Assembly: GCA_945957385.1 (NCBI GenBank)
Contig: CAMFKP010000007.1
Location: 1 to 64,000 of the forward strand
Source: an uncultured Aeromonadaceae bacterium
Lineage (GTDB): Bacteria > Pseudomonadota > Gammaproteobacteria > Enterobacterales > Aeromonadaceae
DNA length: 64,000 bases
Direction of reading: 5' to 3'
Position numbers and translations under genes: made by a program. The number at the start of each line of letters is the position of its first letter. Position 1 is the first letter of the stretch. Positions 18,397 through 28,701 of this stretch are shown piece after piece. Under the pieces are notes generated by a model. It saw nothing but the letters and a program-made list of their open reading frames with translations, ran no database searches and was not told where the DNA came from.

Positions 18397-19626
18397 ATGC
18401 CCAAGCTCGCAGCACTCTTTCTGCTGTCTATCCTTGCCAACTCGGCCTGTGCAGGCCAAAACAACATGCTGGAGCTGGCATTTATGCATGGCAACAAACA
18501 GCAAAGAGACAATTTCACGGCTGTCATTCGCAATTTCACTGCCGAAACCGGTATTCCGGTGCGTCTGAGTGCATACACAGACCACGATTACAAAATTCGT
18601 TTTCCCCGCTGGTTAGCTGGCGACCAGCCCCCCGATGTCCTCTACTGGCAAGGAGGAGAACGCCTGCTGGCGTACATCAGATCCGGCGCCGTTCAGCCGT
18701 TGGATGATCTATGGCAAGCACATGGCTGGTCAGCCAGTTTTGGCCAAAGCATGCAAAACGCCGTCTCGTGGCAAGGTCATGTCTATGCCCTGCCCTATAG
18801 CTACTATCACTGGGGGTTGTTCTACTCGCGGAGCACGCTGCAAAAGGTAGGTCTCCAACCACCGGTTAACTGGTCAGAGCTATTACAAAGTTGCAAGATC
18901 CTGCGTCAACACGGCATTACACCTCTGGTATTGGGCGCCAAGGAGTACTGGCCAGCCCTGGCCTGGTTTGATTACCTAAATCTGCGCTTGAATGGACTAG
19001 CATTTCACTCCCAACTGACACGGGGTGAAATTGACTACAGGGATGAGAGAGTCAGAGACGTGTTTCGTCACTGGCAGCAGCTGATCGAAGCCGATTGCTT
19101 TAATCACAACACGGATCAGCTCGACTGGAACGACGGGATCAGTTTTCTTTACTACGGCAAGGCCGGCATGACATTGATGGGGAGCTTTGCCGTCCCCGAT
19201 AGTCGCAGCACCGACATTCTGACATTACCGTTTCCCACACTCAGGGCGGAAATGCCACGCTACGAGGATGCTCCGCTGGATCTATTCTTGCTGCCGAGCC
19301 AGGCGCAGCAACACACCTCCGAAGCCAAACAACTGCTGGTCTATCTGGCTCGGCCGGAGGTACAGCAACAACTGAATCAAAAACTGGGGACCTTTTCGCC
19401 CCATACCGCCGTCCAAAAGGAACTTTCCGCGTTACAACAAGCCAGCAAACATGTATTAACGGGGGCTGCCGGCTTCGCCCAGTATTTTGATCGGGATATT
19501 CCACCGGAATTTGATCGCACTGCCAGTCCCATTATCGCCAGATTTGCCAGCACCCCGGATATCGAGGCAACGCTACAACAGCTGGAACAACTGCGTCAGC
19601 GGTATTACGCACCTACGGCACAGTAA
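18397..19626 (+). CDS. Extracellular sugar-type solute-binding protein (orphan)
   Basis: A 409-residue protein with a typical signal peptide (MPKLAALFLLSILANSACA, cleaved before GQNN). The mature part has the family 1 binding-protein fold: FTAVIRNFTAETGIPVRL, then GDQPPDVLYWQGGERL, a YALPYSYYHWGLFYS lobe segment with many aromatic residues, and GKAGMTLMGSF. This pattern is usual in oligosaccharide-binding proteins. ATG 18397 is preferred to 18385 because it gives a compact signal peptide. No ABC permease or ATPase is adjacent, so it either serves a distant transporter or feeds a sensor. It is not closely similar to the other orphan binding protein at 201-1376. Confidence 0.88.
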   Translation: MPKLAALFLLSILANSACAGQNNMLELAFMHGNKQQRDNFTAVIRNFTAETGIPVRLSAYTDHDYKIRFPRWLAGDQPPDVLYWQGGERLLAYIRSGAVQPLDDLWQAHGWSASFGQSMQNAVSWQGHVYALPYSYYHWGLFYSRSTLQKVGLQPPVNWSELLQSCKILRQHGITPLVLGAKEYWPALAWFDYLNLRLNGLAFHSQLTRGEIDYRDERVRDVFRHWQQLIEADCFNHNTDQLDWNDGISFLYYGKAGMTLMGSFAVPDSRSTDILTLPFPTLRAEMPRYEDAPLDLFLLPSQAQQHTSEAKQLLVYLARPEVQQQLNQKLGTFSPHTAVQKELSALQQASKHVLTGAAGFAQYFDRDIPPEFDRTASPIIARFASTPDIEATLQQLEQLRQRYYAPTAQ

Positions 19627-19682
19627 CCCGTTGTCGAACGCTCTTTGGATGCATTCGACCCATCACCAGCGTCATCAACATC

Positions 19683-20558
19683 TCAGCGAGATCGGCCTGC
19701 CAACGTGGTGCCAACCGATGCGGTAATAATTGCAGCAATACCCAACCACTGACTGGCCGGCAGACTCTCGCCCAGGCAAACCATACCAACCAGGGCGCCA
19801 ACGACAGGTTCACCGCTGGTCAAGGTGCCAAATCGGTGCGGTGGCAAACGGCGTAACGCATACATCTCCAGCGTATAGGGCACAGCACTCGACAACACCG
19901 CCACGCCGACGGCAATCAGCAGAATAGAAGGGGTCAGCAGACCGATTCCGGCCTGGGCCCAGCCGAAGGGTAAGACCACAATGGCCCCGATCGCCATGCC
20001 CAAGGCCGGCGTACTCGCACCGATAGCCTGACCGGCGCGACGTCCGGTAACGATGTACAATCCCCAGCACACCCCTGCCGCCAAGGCCAGCAAAGCGCCT
20101 AGCGGATCGATAGCGCGCCCACTGCCATGCCAGGGCAATACCAGTAGCAGTCCGCATACCGCCAATCCCAGCCAGAGAAAATCACTGCGGCGTCGCGACC
20201 CCAGCAGGGCGACAGTGAGTGGACCGATGAATTCGATGGCCAGCGCGATGCCCAGAGGCACCCGCTCAATCGCCATATAAAACAGTAAATTCATCAGACT
20301 TAACGACAGCGCATATGGCCAAAGTGCATGCCACTGCGCTGTCTTGAGCCGAAGATGCCAGATACGAAACGCCAGCGAGAGCATCACAGCAGCGATCCCC
20401 AAACGCAGCACCGTCGTGCCTGCCGGGCCAATCAGAGGAAACAGGCTCTTGGCTAACGAGGCACCAAGGGTAATCGAGAGCATGGCACCAACCGCCGCCG
20501 CCAAAGGCGCAAAGGCTTGTAACGTTGAGGAAGCATTAACCGTATCTAACTTGGACAT
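19683..20558 (-). CDS. EamA-family exporter, RhtA-like
   Basis: A 291-residue inner-membrane protein with ten predicted helices arranged as two EamA repeats. It has SLAKSLFPLIGPAGTTVLRL near the N terminus, GIALAIEFIGPLTVAL in the middle and a C-terminal repeat with EPVVGALVGMVCLGESLPASQW. This is the pattern of RhtA, which exports threonine and homoserine; substrate here is by similarity only. ATG 20558 is chosen because AGGTGG lies about 7 bases upstream; the longer in-frame start at 20606 lacks this. It is convergent with the solute-binding gene. Confidence 0.88.
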   Translation of the reverse strand: MSKLDTVNASSTLQAFAPLAAAVGAMLSITLGASLAKSLFPLIGPAGTTVLRLGIAAVMLSLAFRIWHLRLKTAQWHALWPYALSLSLMNLLFYMAIERVPLGIALAIEFIGPLTVALLGSRRRSDFLWLGLAVCGLLLVLPWHGSGRAIDPLGALLALAAGVCWGLYIVTGRRAGQAIGASTPALGMAIGAIVVLPFGWAQAGIGLLTPSILLIAVGVAVLSSAVPYTLEMYALRRLPPHRFGTLTSGEPVVGALVGMVCLGESLPASQWLGIAAIITASVGTTLAGRSR

Positions 20559-20813
20559 ATCACCACCTGTTACATCATCGCGGTAAAATATATCGAGTTC
20601 CCGCAATAAAATCGTCTGATTCTCATCCTAGCCACCCACGCGTGGCGGAGAGCCAAGAGATGACCGGCACAACGCAGCAACAAGGCAGATCTGCTATCAC
20701 GGAGCTGGTGAAACCTAGAGACAGTTCAGACGACACGACACGCTACGCTGCGGCTCGCTGGTTCAGCTCAAACCGACGAAGCATTCCATCTTTGTGCATG
20801 GAATAACAGGTAC

Positions 20814-20837
20814 AAAAAAAGCCGCATTGCTGCAGCT
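20814..20837 (-). terminator. Terminator of tRNA-Ser
   Basis: On the leftward strand AGCTGCA-gcaa-TGCGGCT forms a 7-bp stem with one mismatch, followed by seven T bases. It lies 13 bases beyond the 3' end of the tRNA-Ser gene. Confidence 0.8.
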
Positions 20838-20849
20838 CTTCTTTAAAGA

Positions 20850-20937
20850 TGGCGGTGAGGGAGGGATTCGAACCCTCGATACGTTGCCGTATACACACTT
20901 TCCAGGCGTGCTCCTTCAGCCACTCGGACACCTCACC
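20850..20937 (-). tRNA. tRNA-Ser (GGA)
   Basis: An 88-base cloverleaf with the long variable arm typical of serine tRNAs (TATACGGCAACGTA). Acceptor arms GGTGAGG and CCTCACC pair, the anticodon loop reads CTGGAAA (GGA, reading UCC and UCU), the T arm has GGTTCGAATCC, and CCA is encoded. The first 21 bases also occur twice more upstream in a tandem array. Confidence 0.97.
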
Positions 20938-21207
20938 GTTTTTTGAACTCTTGTTTAGGCGTGAGTTCGTCACCTTTTTCCAGTGCTGTGGCTTGTGGCT
21001 GCGTCGCACGCGTTGCGTGCTTTCCTCATCGCCAGCTTCGCTGGCTTGGGGCAGCCACTCGGACACCTCACCGTTTTTTGAACTCTTGTTTAGGCGTGAG
21101 TTCGTCACCTTTTTCCAGTGCTGTGGCTTGTGGCTGCGTCGCACGCGTTGCGTGCTTTCCTCATCGCCAGCTTCGCTGGCTCGGGCAGCCACTCGGACAC
21201 CTCACCG
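20917..21207 (-). repeat. Tandem array carrying copies of the tRNA-Ser 5' end
   Basis: Two nearly identical units (20917-21051 and 21052-21185, periods 135 and 134) each start with the 21 bases that encode the tRNA-Ser 5' end (acceptor strand and first half of the D arm). They continue with about 113 bases of spacer. A third copy of the 21-base piece lies at 21186-21206, followed by a diverged version of the spacer start. Each spacer contains two small hairpins (GCCAGC-GAA-GCTGGC and GCACGC-AAC-GCGTGC). Only the leftmost copy leads into a full tRNA. This resembles, in mirror form, the rtT repeats after E. coli tyrT that carry tRNA 3' ends. Confidence 0.9.
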
Positions 21208-21272
21208 CTTTTGATTCCTTGTTTAAGGCGTGGAATCCCACCTACGTCTCGGCGTCATAGCGCAGAGGACGG

Positions 21273-21371
21273 GCGGCATGATAGGGAAACCATGCCGCGA
21301 TTACAATACAAATTTCATAAAAAACAACGCGTTTGTTCATTAATGCGACAAGGGAGGCCAATTGGCCTCCC
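21273..21371 (-). terminator. Two hairpins after the fumarase gene
   Basis: GGGAGGCC and GGCCTCCC form a palindrome at 21352-21371 just after the fumarase stop. GCGGCATG/CATGCCGC pairs around a 10-base loop at 21273-21298. Neither has a long T run. The first is the likely fumarase terminator; the second lies nearer the tRNA-Ser array and may belong to its leader. Confidence 0.5.
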
Positions 21372-21378
21372 CTTGGTA

Positions 21379-22905
21379 TCACTCAACGGTCTTGATATCC
21401 AATGGTTGCAAAATAGCTTTCCAATGTGCCGGGCCAATCTCGTGAATATTGTCTCCCCGACTATCCACAGCCACGGTCACCGGCATATCCACGACCTCAA
21501 ACTCATAAATCGCTTCCATTCCCAGGTCTTCAAAAGCCACTTTACGCGCCTTCTTGATCGCCTTGGACACCAGATAAGCGGCACCACCCACCGCCATCAG
21601 GTAAGCGGCACCATGTCGTTTAATGGCCGCGACCGCCTCGGGGCCACGCTCAGATTTACCAATCATGCCAAACAGACCAGCCTCACCCAGCATGGTCTCG
21701 CTGAACTTATCCATCCGGGTAGATGTCGTTGGGCCGGCCGGCCCCACCACCTCATCACGCACCGGATCCACAGGACCAACGTAATAGATAAAACGCCCGG
21801 CCAAGTTGACGCCATCCGGCAATGGCTTGCCGGCTTTGATCAGGTCTTGAATACGCTTATGAGCCGCATCACGGCCAGTGAGAATGGTGCCGGAAAGCAA
21901 CAGCGTTTCACCGACCTTCCAGCTGGCAATTTCCTCTTTCGTGATGCCATCGAGATTGACACGACGCGCACTGGCCGCGCCTTCCCATTCGATCTGCGGC
22001 CAGGCCGATAACGGAGGTGGCACCAGCTCGGCCGGACCTGAGCCGTCCAGCGTAAAGTGCACATGGCGTGTCGCTGCACAGTTGGGAATCATCGCCACAG
22101 GCAGGCCAACCGCATGCGTCGGCGCCGACTTGATTTTGACATCCAGCACCGTCGTCAGCCCACCGAGACCTTGGGCACCAATGCCCAACAGGTTGATCTT
22201 CTCATACAGCTCCAGACGCAGGGCCTCTTCGGTCGTGCCGGCGCCTCGCGCCTTGAGCTGCTGAATATCAATGGACTCCATCAACGACTCTTTGGCCATC
22301 AACATGGCCTTTTCGGCGGTGCCACCAATGCCAATTCCCAACATACCCGGCGGGCACCAGCCGGCCCCCATCTCGGGTACCGTTTTAAGCACCCAATCCA
22401 CCAGCGAATCCGACGGATTGAGCATCGCCAATTTAGACTTGTTTTCAGAGCCGCCGCCTTTGGCCGCAATCAAAACATCAACCTTGTCTCCCGGCACCAT
22501 CTCGACATGCACAACGGCAGGGGTGTTATCACGAGTATTGGTGCGTTTGCCTGCCGGATCAGCAAGGATCGATAACCGCAGCGGGTTATCCGGGTGGGTA
22601 TAAGCACGCCGCGTACCCTCATCGACCATCTGCTGGACTGTCATCTCGGCCGCCCACTGCACCTGCATGCCGATTTTAACGAAACAGGTCACAATGCCGG
22701 TGTCTTGGCACAGTGGTCTGTGCCCTTCAGCCGACATCCGGGAATTGATAAGGATCTGGGCAATCGCATCCTTAGCCGCCTGACTCTCTTCTCGTTGATA
22801 GGCCTCTGTCAGCGCCTCAACGAAGTCGAGCGGATGATAGTAAGAGATGTATTGCAGGGCATCGAAGATCGAATCGATGAAGTCTTGCTGTTTGATGACG
22901 CGCAT
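21379..22905 (-). CDS. Class I fumarate hydratase (iron-sulfur)
   Basis: A 508-residue [4Fe-4S] enzyme that interconverts fumarate and malate in the citric acid cycle. The cluster cysteines are visible at C66 (PLCQDTG), C184 (GWCPPG) and C276 (PNCAATRH). The fused alpha and beta parts are both present, the latter with LSGTILTGRDAAHKR and GPTTSTRMD. It corresponds to E. coli FumA/FumB, with oxygen-sensitive cluster chemistry. ATG 22905 is chosen because it matches the family start and GGAG lies 6-7 bases upstream; 22935 would add ten extra residues. It is divergent from pabB. Confidence 0.95.
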   Translation of the reverse strand: MRVIKQQDFIDSIFDALQYISYYHPLDFVEALTEAYQREESQAAKDAIAQILINSRMSAEGHRPLCQDTGIVTCFVKIGMQVQWAAEMTVQQMVDEGTRRAYTHPDNPLRLSILADPAGKRTNTRDNTPAVVHVEMVPGDKVDVLIAAKGGGSENKSKLAMLNPSDSLVDWVLKTVPEMGAGWCPPGMLGIGIGGTAEKAMLMAKESLMESIDIQQLKARGAGTTEEALRLELYEKINLLGIGAQGLGGLTTVLDVKIKSAPTHAVGLPVAMIPNCAATRHVHFTLDGSGPAELVPPPLSAWPQIEWEGAASARRVNLDGITKEEIASWKVGETLLLSGTILTGRDAAHKRIQDLIKAGKPLPDGVNLAGRFIYYVGPVDPVRDEVVGPAGPTTSTRMDKFSETMLGEAGLFGMIGKSERGPEAVAAIKRHGAAYLMAVGGAAYLVSKAIKKARKVAFEDLGMEAIYEFEVVDMPVTVAVDSRGDNIHEIGPAHWKAILQPLDIKTVE

Positions 22906-23065
22906 GGTCTGCTCCATTACCTGTGGCTTCCGCACTGCGGAGGACAGCTGCCTCTGGGCTGTCGGTTTTTGTCCTTATGCTGCCCTATGATACGCTGCGC
23001 GGCCGGGGCATACCATGATGTCACCCCGTCACTCCGTCGCTTTGTTACAAATTTCAGGGAATTGC

Positions 23066-24472
23066 ATGTCTGTCCGCCTGACACAACATTGTTTCAGCTT
23101 TGCCGAGCTCGGTCTTCTTCGCCATCAGGCAGGTCGTCAACTGTTTACACGTCTGCAGGCTCAGCCTTGGGCCATGCTGCTGGAATCCGCCAGCGACACC
23201 CATCCAGATAGCCGCTTCGATATTATCTGTGCCGACCCGCTGGCCACCGTGGTGACCCAGGGCGAGACCACCTGGATTACTGACGCCTCAACCGCCAACA
23301 CGACATCCAGTTCCGATGCCGATCCGCTCCAACTGCTGCAACAGACCTGTGAACGCCTGCTGGGACAGGTTGACTATCACGGCGAACTGCCGTTTGTCGG
23401 CGGTGCGTTGGGGCTGTTTGGTTATGATCTCGGCCGGCGTTTCGAGCGGCTACCGGTTTTGGCCGCAGCGGACATTCCCGTTCCGGATATGGCACAAGGG
23501 ATTTACGACTGGGCCTGGGTACTGGATAACACCCTGCAGCAGGCCACCTTGCTGGTGCAAGGAGATGAGAGCGCATGGCAAGCCCGCTGGCAGTGGTGGC
23601 AACAACAGATCCCGTCAGCACTCACGCCCTGTCAGTTGGTCACACCATGGCAAGCCAACATGGATAGCACCGGCTACCGTAGCCGTTTTGCCAAAATACA
23701 GGATTATCTGGCCGCCGGTGACTGTTATCAGATCAACCTGACCCAGCGGTTCTCAGCTCATTATCAAGGCGCCGAATGGGAGGCGTACTGTCGCCTCAGT
23801 GCCGGCAATGCGGCTCCTTTTTCTGCTTTTTTACGACTGCCACAAGCCGCCATCCTCAGTCTGTCGCCAGAACGTTTTCTCAGTCTGCAGGGACCAAAGG
23901 TCAGCACCAAGCCGATCAAGGGAACCCGTCCGCGTCACATCGATGCACAAGCCGACACTGCGGCAGCAGAGGAACTCCGTCAGGCCGACAAGGATCGGGC
24001 AGAAAACCTGATGATCGTCGACCTGCTGCGCAACGACATTGGCCGCGTCTGCATCCCTGGTTCGGTCACAGTGCCCGCCCTCTTTGCCATTGAATCCTTC
24101 CCCGCAGTGCACCATCTGGTATCGACGATTGAAGGCACACTGTTGCCATCCCTCACCGCCTGCGATCTACTGCGCGCCTGTTTTCCCGGCGGTTCGATCA
24201 CTGGCGCCCCCAAGATCCGCGCCATGGAGATCATCGAAGAGCTCGAACCGCAACGCCGTAATGCCTATTGCGGCAGCATCGGCTATTTGAGCCAGCATGG
24301 CCGCATGGACACCAGCATTACCATCCGTACCCTGATCGCCTGCAACAATAGCCTGTATGTCTGGGCTGGTGGTGGCATCGTGGCCGACTCGCAAGTTGAC
24401 GCCGAATATAGCGAGACCTTTGATAAACTGGCCCGCATCCTGCCTTTGCTGGAGCTGGAGCCGAATCCATGA
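23066..24472 (+). CDS. pabB: Aminodeoxychorismate synthase component I
   Basis: A 468-residue chorismate-utilising enzyme that makes 4-amino-4-deoxychorismate for folate synthesis, with ammonia from the PabA partner. The catalytic lysine is in STKPIKGTRPR, the signature that separates it from anthranilate synthase. Other family blocks are CYQINLTQRF, DRAENLMIVDLLRND, FPGGSITGAPK and YCGSIGYLS. ATG 23066 is chosen since AGGGA lies 6 bases upstream and the family starts here; an in-frame ATG at 23015 is less likely. It overlaps nudL by four bases (ATGA), and pabB-nudL-sdaA matches the E. coli gene order. Confidence 0.96.
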   Translation: MSVRLTQHCFSFAELGLLRHQAGRQLFTRLQAQPWAMLLESASDTHPDSRFDIICADPLATVVTQGETTWITDASTANTTSSSDADPLQLLQQTCERLLGQVDYHGELPFVGGALGLFGYDLGRRFERLPVLAAADIPVPDMAQGIYDWAWVLDNTLQQATLLVQGDESAWQARWQWWQQQIPSALTPCQLVTPWQANMDSTGYRSRFAKIQDYLAAGDCYQINLTQRFSAHYQGAEWEAYCRLSAGNAAPFSAFLRLPQAAILSLSPERFLSLQGPKVSTKPIKGTRPRHIDAQADTAAAEELRQADKDRAENLMIVDLLRNDIGRVCIPGSVTVPALFAIESFPAVHHLVSTIEGTLLPSLTACDLLRACFPGGSITGAPKIRAMEIIEELEPQRRNAYCGSIGYLSQHGRMDTSITIRTLIACNNSLYVWAGGGIVADSQVDAEYSETFDKLARILPLLELEPNP

Positions 24473-25062
24473 ACCGCGGCGAACAGCAGCTGGCCAGGCT
24501 GTGGTCTCATTTCAACCTGTTGATGCCACCCACTGCCGCGCCTCTGCTGACGCGAGATGTTCACGCAGGCTGGCGCCAGGCTGCCGTTTTGATACCGCTG
24601 ATCCTGCAACCTGATGGTTTACAACTGTTACTGACACGGCGCAGCCCGCACCTGCGGCATCACCCAGGCCAGATCAGCTTTCCCGGGGGCCGGCGAGATC
24701 CGCTCGACACATCGCTGCAGCACACGGCACTGCGTGAAACCCATGAAGAGCTGGGTATCGCCCCGTCCATGGTTCAGCTGCTAGGCCAGCTACCGGTCCA
24801 TGCCACCCATAGCCAATTTCTGATTACCCCCTACCTGGGAGTGCTGCGACAAATGCCGGCACTCCAGCCCGCCGCCGGAGAAGTTGCCGAAGCCTTCACA
24901 CTCCCGCTCGCCCCCCTGTTACAAACAGCCGCCTATGGCCGTTGGTTGCTCAAACGCCAAGGTCAAACTCAAAAGGTGTTCGGCGTTCAGCTACAGGGCC
25001 GTTTCATCTGGGGCGCCACCGCACACATGCTATGGCAGCTGGCCATTCACCTGAGCAATTAG
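24469..25062 (+). CDS. nudL: NudL-type Nudix hydrolase (putative CoA pyrophosphatase)
   Basis: A 197-residue Nudix protein. The Nudix box runs from GGRRDPLD to RETHEELGI and includes the catalytic glutamates, preceded by the HPGQISFPGG motif of the CoA-pyrophosphatase subgroup. Relatives cleave CoA to 3'-phosphoadenosine 5'-phosphate and 4'-phosphopantetheine; the role of NudL itself is less tested. Its start overlaps the pabB stop, so the genes are translationally coupled. About 90 bases separate it from sdaA. Confidence 0.93.
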   Translation: MNRGEQQLARLWSHFNLLMPPTAAPLLTRDVHAGWRQAAVLIPLILQPDGLQLLLTRRSPHLRHHPGQISFPGGRRDPLDTSLQHTALRETHEELGIAPSMVQLLGQLPVHATHSQFLITPYLGVLRQMPALQPAAGEVAEAFTLPLAPLLQTAAYGRWLLKRQGQTQKVFGVQLQGRFIWGATAHMLWQLAIHLSN

Positions 25063-25154
25063 TCTGCTCCACAATTCATTTGCGATATTTTTAATTACCG
25101 ATAATCTGCACGCCAAAATAGAATCCTGACAATCTAGCCGTCGGCATTAAACCT

Positions 25155-26516
25155 ATGCTTTCAATCTTCGAACTGTTCAAAGTCGGCATCGGCCCCTCCT
25201 CCTCCCATACTGTAGGTCCCATGCTGGCAGCCGCGCGCTTTGTGCAGCAACTGACTGCGGAACAACAACTTGAGCGCATCACCGCCATCGAGATCACCTT
25301 GTATGGCTCATTGGCGCTGACCGGCCGCGGCCACCATACCGATGTGGCCGTCTGGTTTGGCCTGGCCGGTGAACGTCCGGAGCAGATCGATGTTGCCAGC
25401 ATGAACTCTCGTCTGGCGCAATGGCAATCTGGTGGTGAATTGTGGCTGAATCATCGCCAGCCACTGCCTTTTTCAGCGATCACGCTGCGTTTTGAACCCA
25501 CCCCGCTGCCGCGCCATGAAAATGGGCTGATGCTGACCGCCTTTGCCGGTGAACAGATCAGCCTGCAGCAAATTTGGTACTCACTCGGTGGAGGGTTCAT
25601 TGTGCGCGATGACCAGTTCACACTCGCAACCGATAGTTCGGCCGCCGTTCCCTATCCTTTTGCCAGTGCCGGTGAGTTGCTGACATTGTGCCAGCAGGCG
25701 GAAGTCTCCATCGCCCACCTGATTCTGAGCAATGAGCGCCAGTTGCAGCCGGATGTCGATATCGAAGGCGCCTGCTACCAACTGTGGCAGGTCATGGATG
25801 CGGCCATCTTGCGCGGCAGCCAGACCGAAGGCGTGCTGCCCGGTCCATTGCGTGTGCCGCGCCGGGCTCCGGCACTGTATCGGCAGTTAGCCAGCAGTGA
25901 GGCCTTGTCGCGGGATCCCATGCTGGTGATCGACTGGGTCAACGCGTTTGCACTGGCCGTCAGCGAGGAAAATGCCGCCGGGGGACGCATCGTGACGGCC
26001 CCGACCAATGGCGCCGCCGGCATACTGCCTGCCGTGCTGGCTTACTACGACCGTTTCGTACAGCAGATCGATGCCACCATGGCCAGCCATTTTCTACTGA
26101 CCGCCGGCGCGATCGGGCTGTTATACAAGATGAATGCCTCGTTGTCGGGGGCGGAGGTTGGCTGCCAGGGTGAGGTGGGCGTTGCCTGCTCGATGGCGGC
26201 CGCCGGCTTGACGGCCTTGATGGGCGGAAGTCCTGAACAGGTGTGTCAGGCGGCTGAAATCGGCATGGAACATAACCTCGGGCTCACCTGCGATCCGGTC
26301 GGTGGCCAAGTGCAGGTTCCCTGCATTGAGCGCAATGCCATCGCCGCCGTCAAAGCGATCAATGCCTCACGCATGGCATTACGCCGCACCAGCAAGGCGC
26401 GGGTGTCGCTCGATAAGGTGATCGAGACCATGTACGCCACCGGCAAGGATATGGATGCCCGCTACCGCGAAACCTCGCGCGGTGGACTGGCTATCCGCAT
26501 CGTGCCCTGTGATTGA
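25155..26516 (+). CDS. sdaA: L-serine dehydratase (iron-sulfur)
   Basis: A 453-residue single-chain enzyme that deaminates L-serine to pyruvate. The N-terminal beta part opens with SIFELFKVGIGPSSSHTVGPM. The C-terminal alpha part has AAGGRIVTAPTNGAAGILPAVL and GCQGEVGVACSMAAAGL, with cysteines for the [4Fe-4S] cluster, and a LTCDPVGGQVQVPC segment. Length and gene order (after pabB-nudL) match E. coli sdaA. No strong ribosome site is visible before the ATG. It is convergent with cysB, with only nine bases between stops. Confidence 0.95.
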   Translation: MLSIFELFKVGIGPSSSHTVGPMLAAARFVQQLTAEQQLERITAIEITLYGSLALTGRGHHTDVAVWFGLAGERPEQIDVASMNSRLAQWQSGGELWLNHRQPLPFSAITLRFEPTPLPRHENGLMLTAFAGEQISLQQIWYSLGGGFIVRDDQFTLATDSSAAVPYPFASAGELLTLCQQAEVSIAHLILSNERQLQPDVDIEGACYQLWQVMDAAILRGSQTEGVLPGPLRVPRRAPALYRQLASSEALSRDPMLVIDWVNAFALAVSEENAAGGRIVTAPTNGAAGILPAVLAYYDRFVQQIDATMASHFLLTAGAIGLLYKMNASLSGAEVGCQGEVGVACSMAAAGLTALMGGSPEQVCQAAEIGMEHNLGLTCDPVGGQVQVPCIERNAIAAVKAINASRMALRRTSKARVSLDKVIETMYATGKDMDARYRETSRGGLAIRIVPCD

Positions 26517-26525
26517 GAGCCGGAG

Positions 26526-27542
<1,017 letters not shown>

Positions 27543-27718
27543 TTAATTGAAAGGCGCTTTTTTCCTGCAGCTTCACTCCGAACATGACCGTCGCACGGCA
27601 AATCACAGCGCGAGATAGCGGCGGGTCAAACTGTGTCCTGGGTCCCTACCCCACTCGGGCCAGCTGTAGTAGTATCAAACAATTAGAGTCTTCATGACTA
27701 AATGAGGTAGCGGCCACC

Positions 27719-28483
27719 ATGGTATTAACTCTGGTCCTTTTCTCGATCGGAGCCCTGCTGTTTCTGGTTATCACCTACAACATAATCCAGCAATACAAGC
27801 AGAAGCAGGAAACCGATCGCCGGATCACCATCTCCCGGCAGAAAAACATCATCGACGAGGCCGACGAGCTGCTGCTCAACGCCAGCCGCTTGCCCTACAC
27901 CAAGACATTGGTGTTGCTGCTGCAAAATCGCATTCTGGATGCGCTACGCATGATCTCGTCCGTGAATCCGTCCCTGGCCTCGGTCCGGCAACGTATCCAG
28001 GATGTCACGGCCCAGATCAACTATGTCCAGGAGAACTATCAGAGTAACGAAGAGAGCGTGTTTCGCGCCCCGGACTCCGATCGCCAGGCCCTGCAAATGT
28101 TGCAGATCGTCAAGAAGATCCGCGCCGTGGTGCGTATCGAGCACAATAAGGGCAAGATCGACCCGCAGGCGTTTGTTGCCGAAGATCGTCGCCTGGAGCT
28201 GCTGCTGCTGAAGATCAACATCGCCAACTTGTTGCAACGCGCCATGGATGCCCGGGTCAATCGCCAGTTCGGCTCCGCCAAACAACTGCTGAATAAGGGC
28301 ATTACCACCCTGGCCTCGATTCACGACAAAGACGCCTGGCTTATCACCCGGGAAGAGGAAATGCGCATGTCGTTACGCGAGATGACCGAGCAACTTGAGG
28401 AAGCGAACCAGAAAGAGCTTGAGGAGATGCAAGAGAAAAAAGACGATCTGGACGTGCTGTTCCAACCCAAACGCAAGTGGTAA
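27719..28483 (+). CDS. Membrane-anchored coiled-coil protein, unknown
   Basis: A 254-residue protein that I cannot name. One N-terminal helix (about residues 3-22) is followed by a basic helical stretch KQKQETDRRITISRQKN, a mostly helical body, and an acidic then lysine-rich C-terminal coiled coil with many E, Q and K residues. It is probably a bitopic inner-membrane protein with a cytoplasmic domain. I believe similar proteins occur in Aeromonas and Vibrio, but their function is unknown to me. It is monocistronic: a strong hairpin follows, and GAGGTAG lies about 8 bases before the ATG. No catalytic motif is visible. Confidence 0.8.
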   Translation: MVLTLVLFSIGALLFLVITYNIIQQYKQKQETDRRITISRQKNIIDEADELLLNASRLPYTKTLVLLLQNRILDALRMISSVNPSLASVRQRIQDVTAQINYVQENYQSNEESVFRAPDSDRQALQMLQIVKKIRAVVRIEHNKGKIDPQAFVAEDRRLELLLLKINIANLLQRAMDARVNRQFGSAKQLLNKGITTLASIHDKDAWLITREEEMRMSLREMTEQLEEANQKELEEMQEKKDDLDVLFQPKRKW

Positions 28484-28500
28484 CCCCAACCAGACTGGTG

Positions 28501-28526
28501 ATCAGGGCGGCTCAGACCGCCCTGAT
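28501..28526 (+). terminator. Hairpin terminator after the coiled-coil membrane gene
   Basis: ATCAGGGCGG and CCGCCCTGAT form a perfect 10-bp stem with loop CTCAGA, 18 bases after the stop. The following bases are T-rich (TCGTTATT). Confidence 0.85.
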
Positions 28527-28701
28527 TCGTTATTAACCTGTCAACGATGACAGGTCACCCAAAATAATTATCTCATCATCGAACTCATTATTTATTAATG
28601 CTCAAACACAGCACCAATTTAATTATTCAGCCATGCATCTAAAAAAACAAATAACATATAAAAACAATGGGTTATTTATTATTTTTTGGGAAACATTATT
28701 G

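Noticed and set aside
20743-21260. Long open frames with internal repeats on both strands
   Set aside because: They only reflect translation of the tRNA-Ser gene and the tandem array; there is no ribosome site, and the repetition is explained at DNA level.
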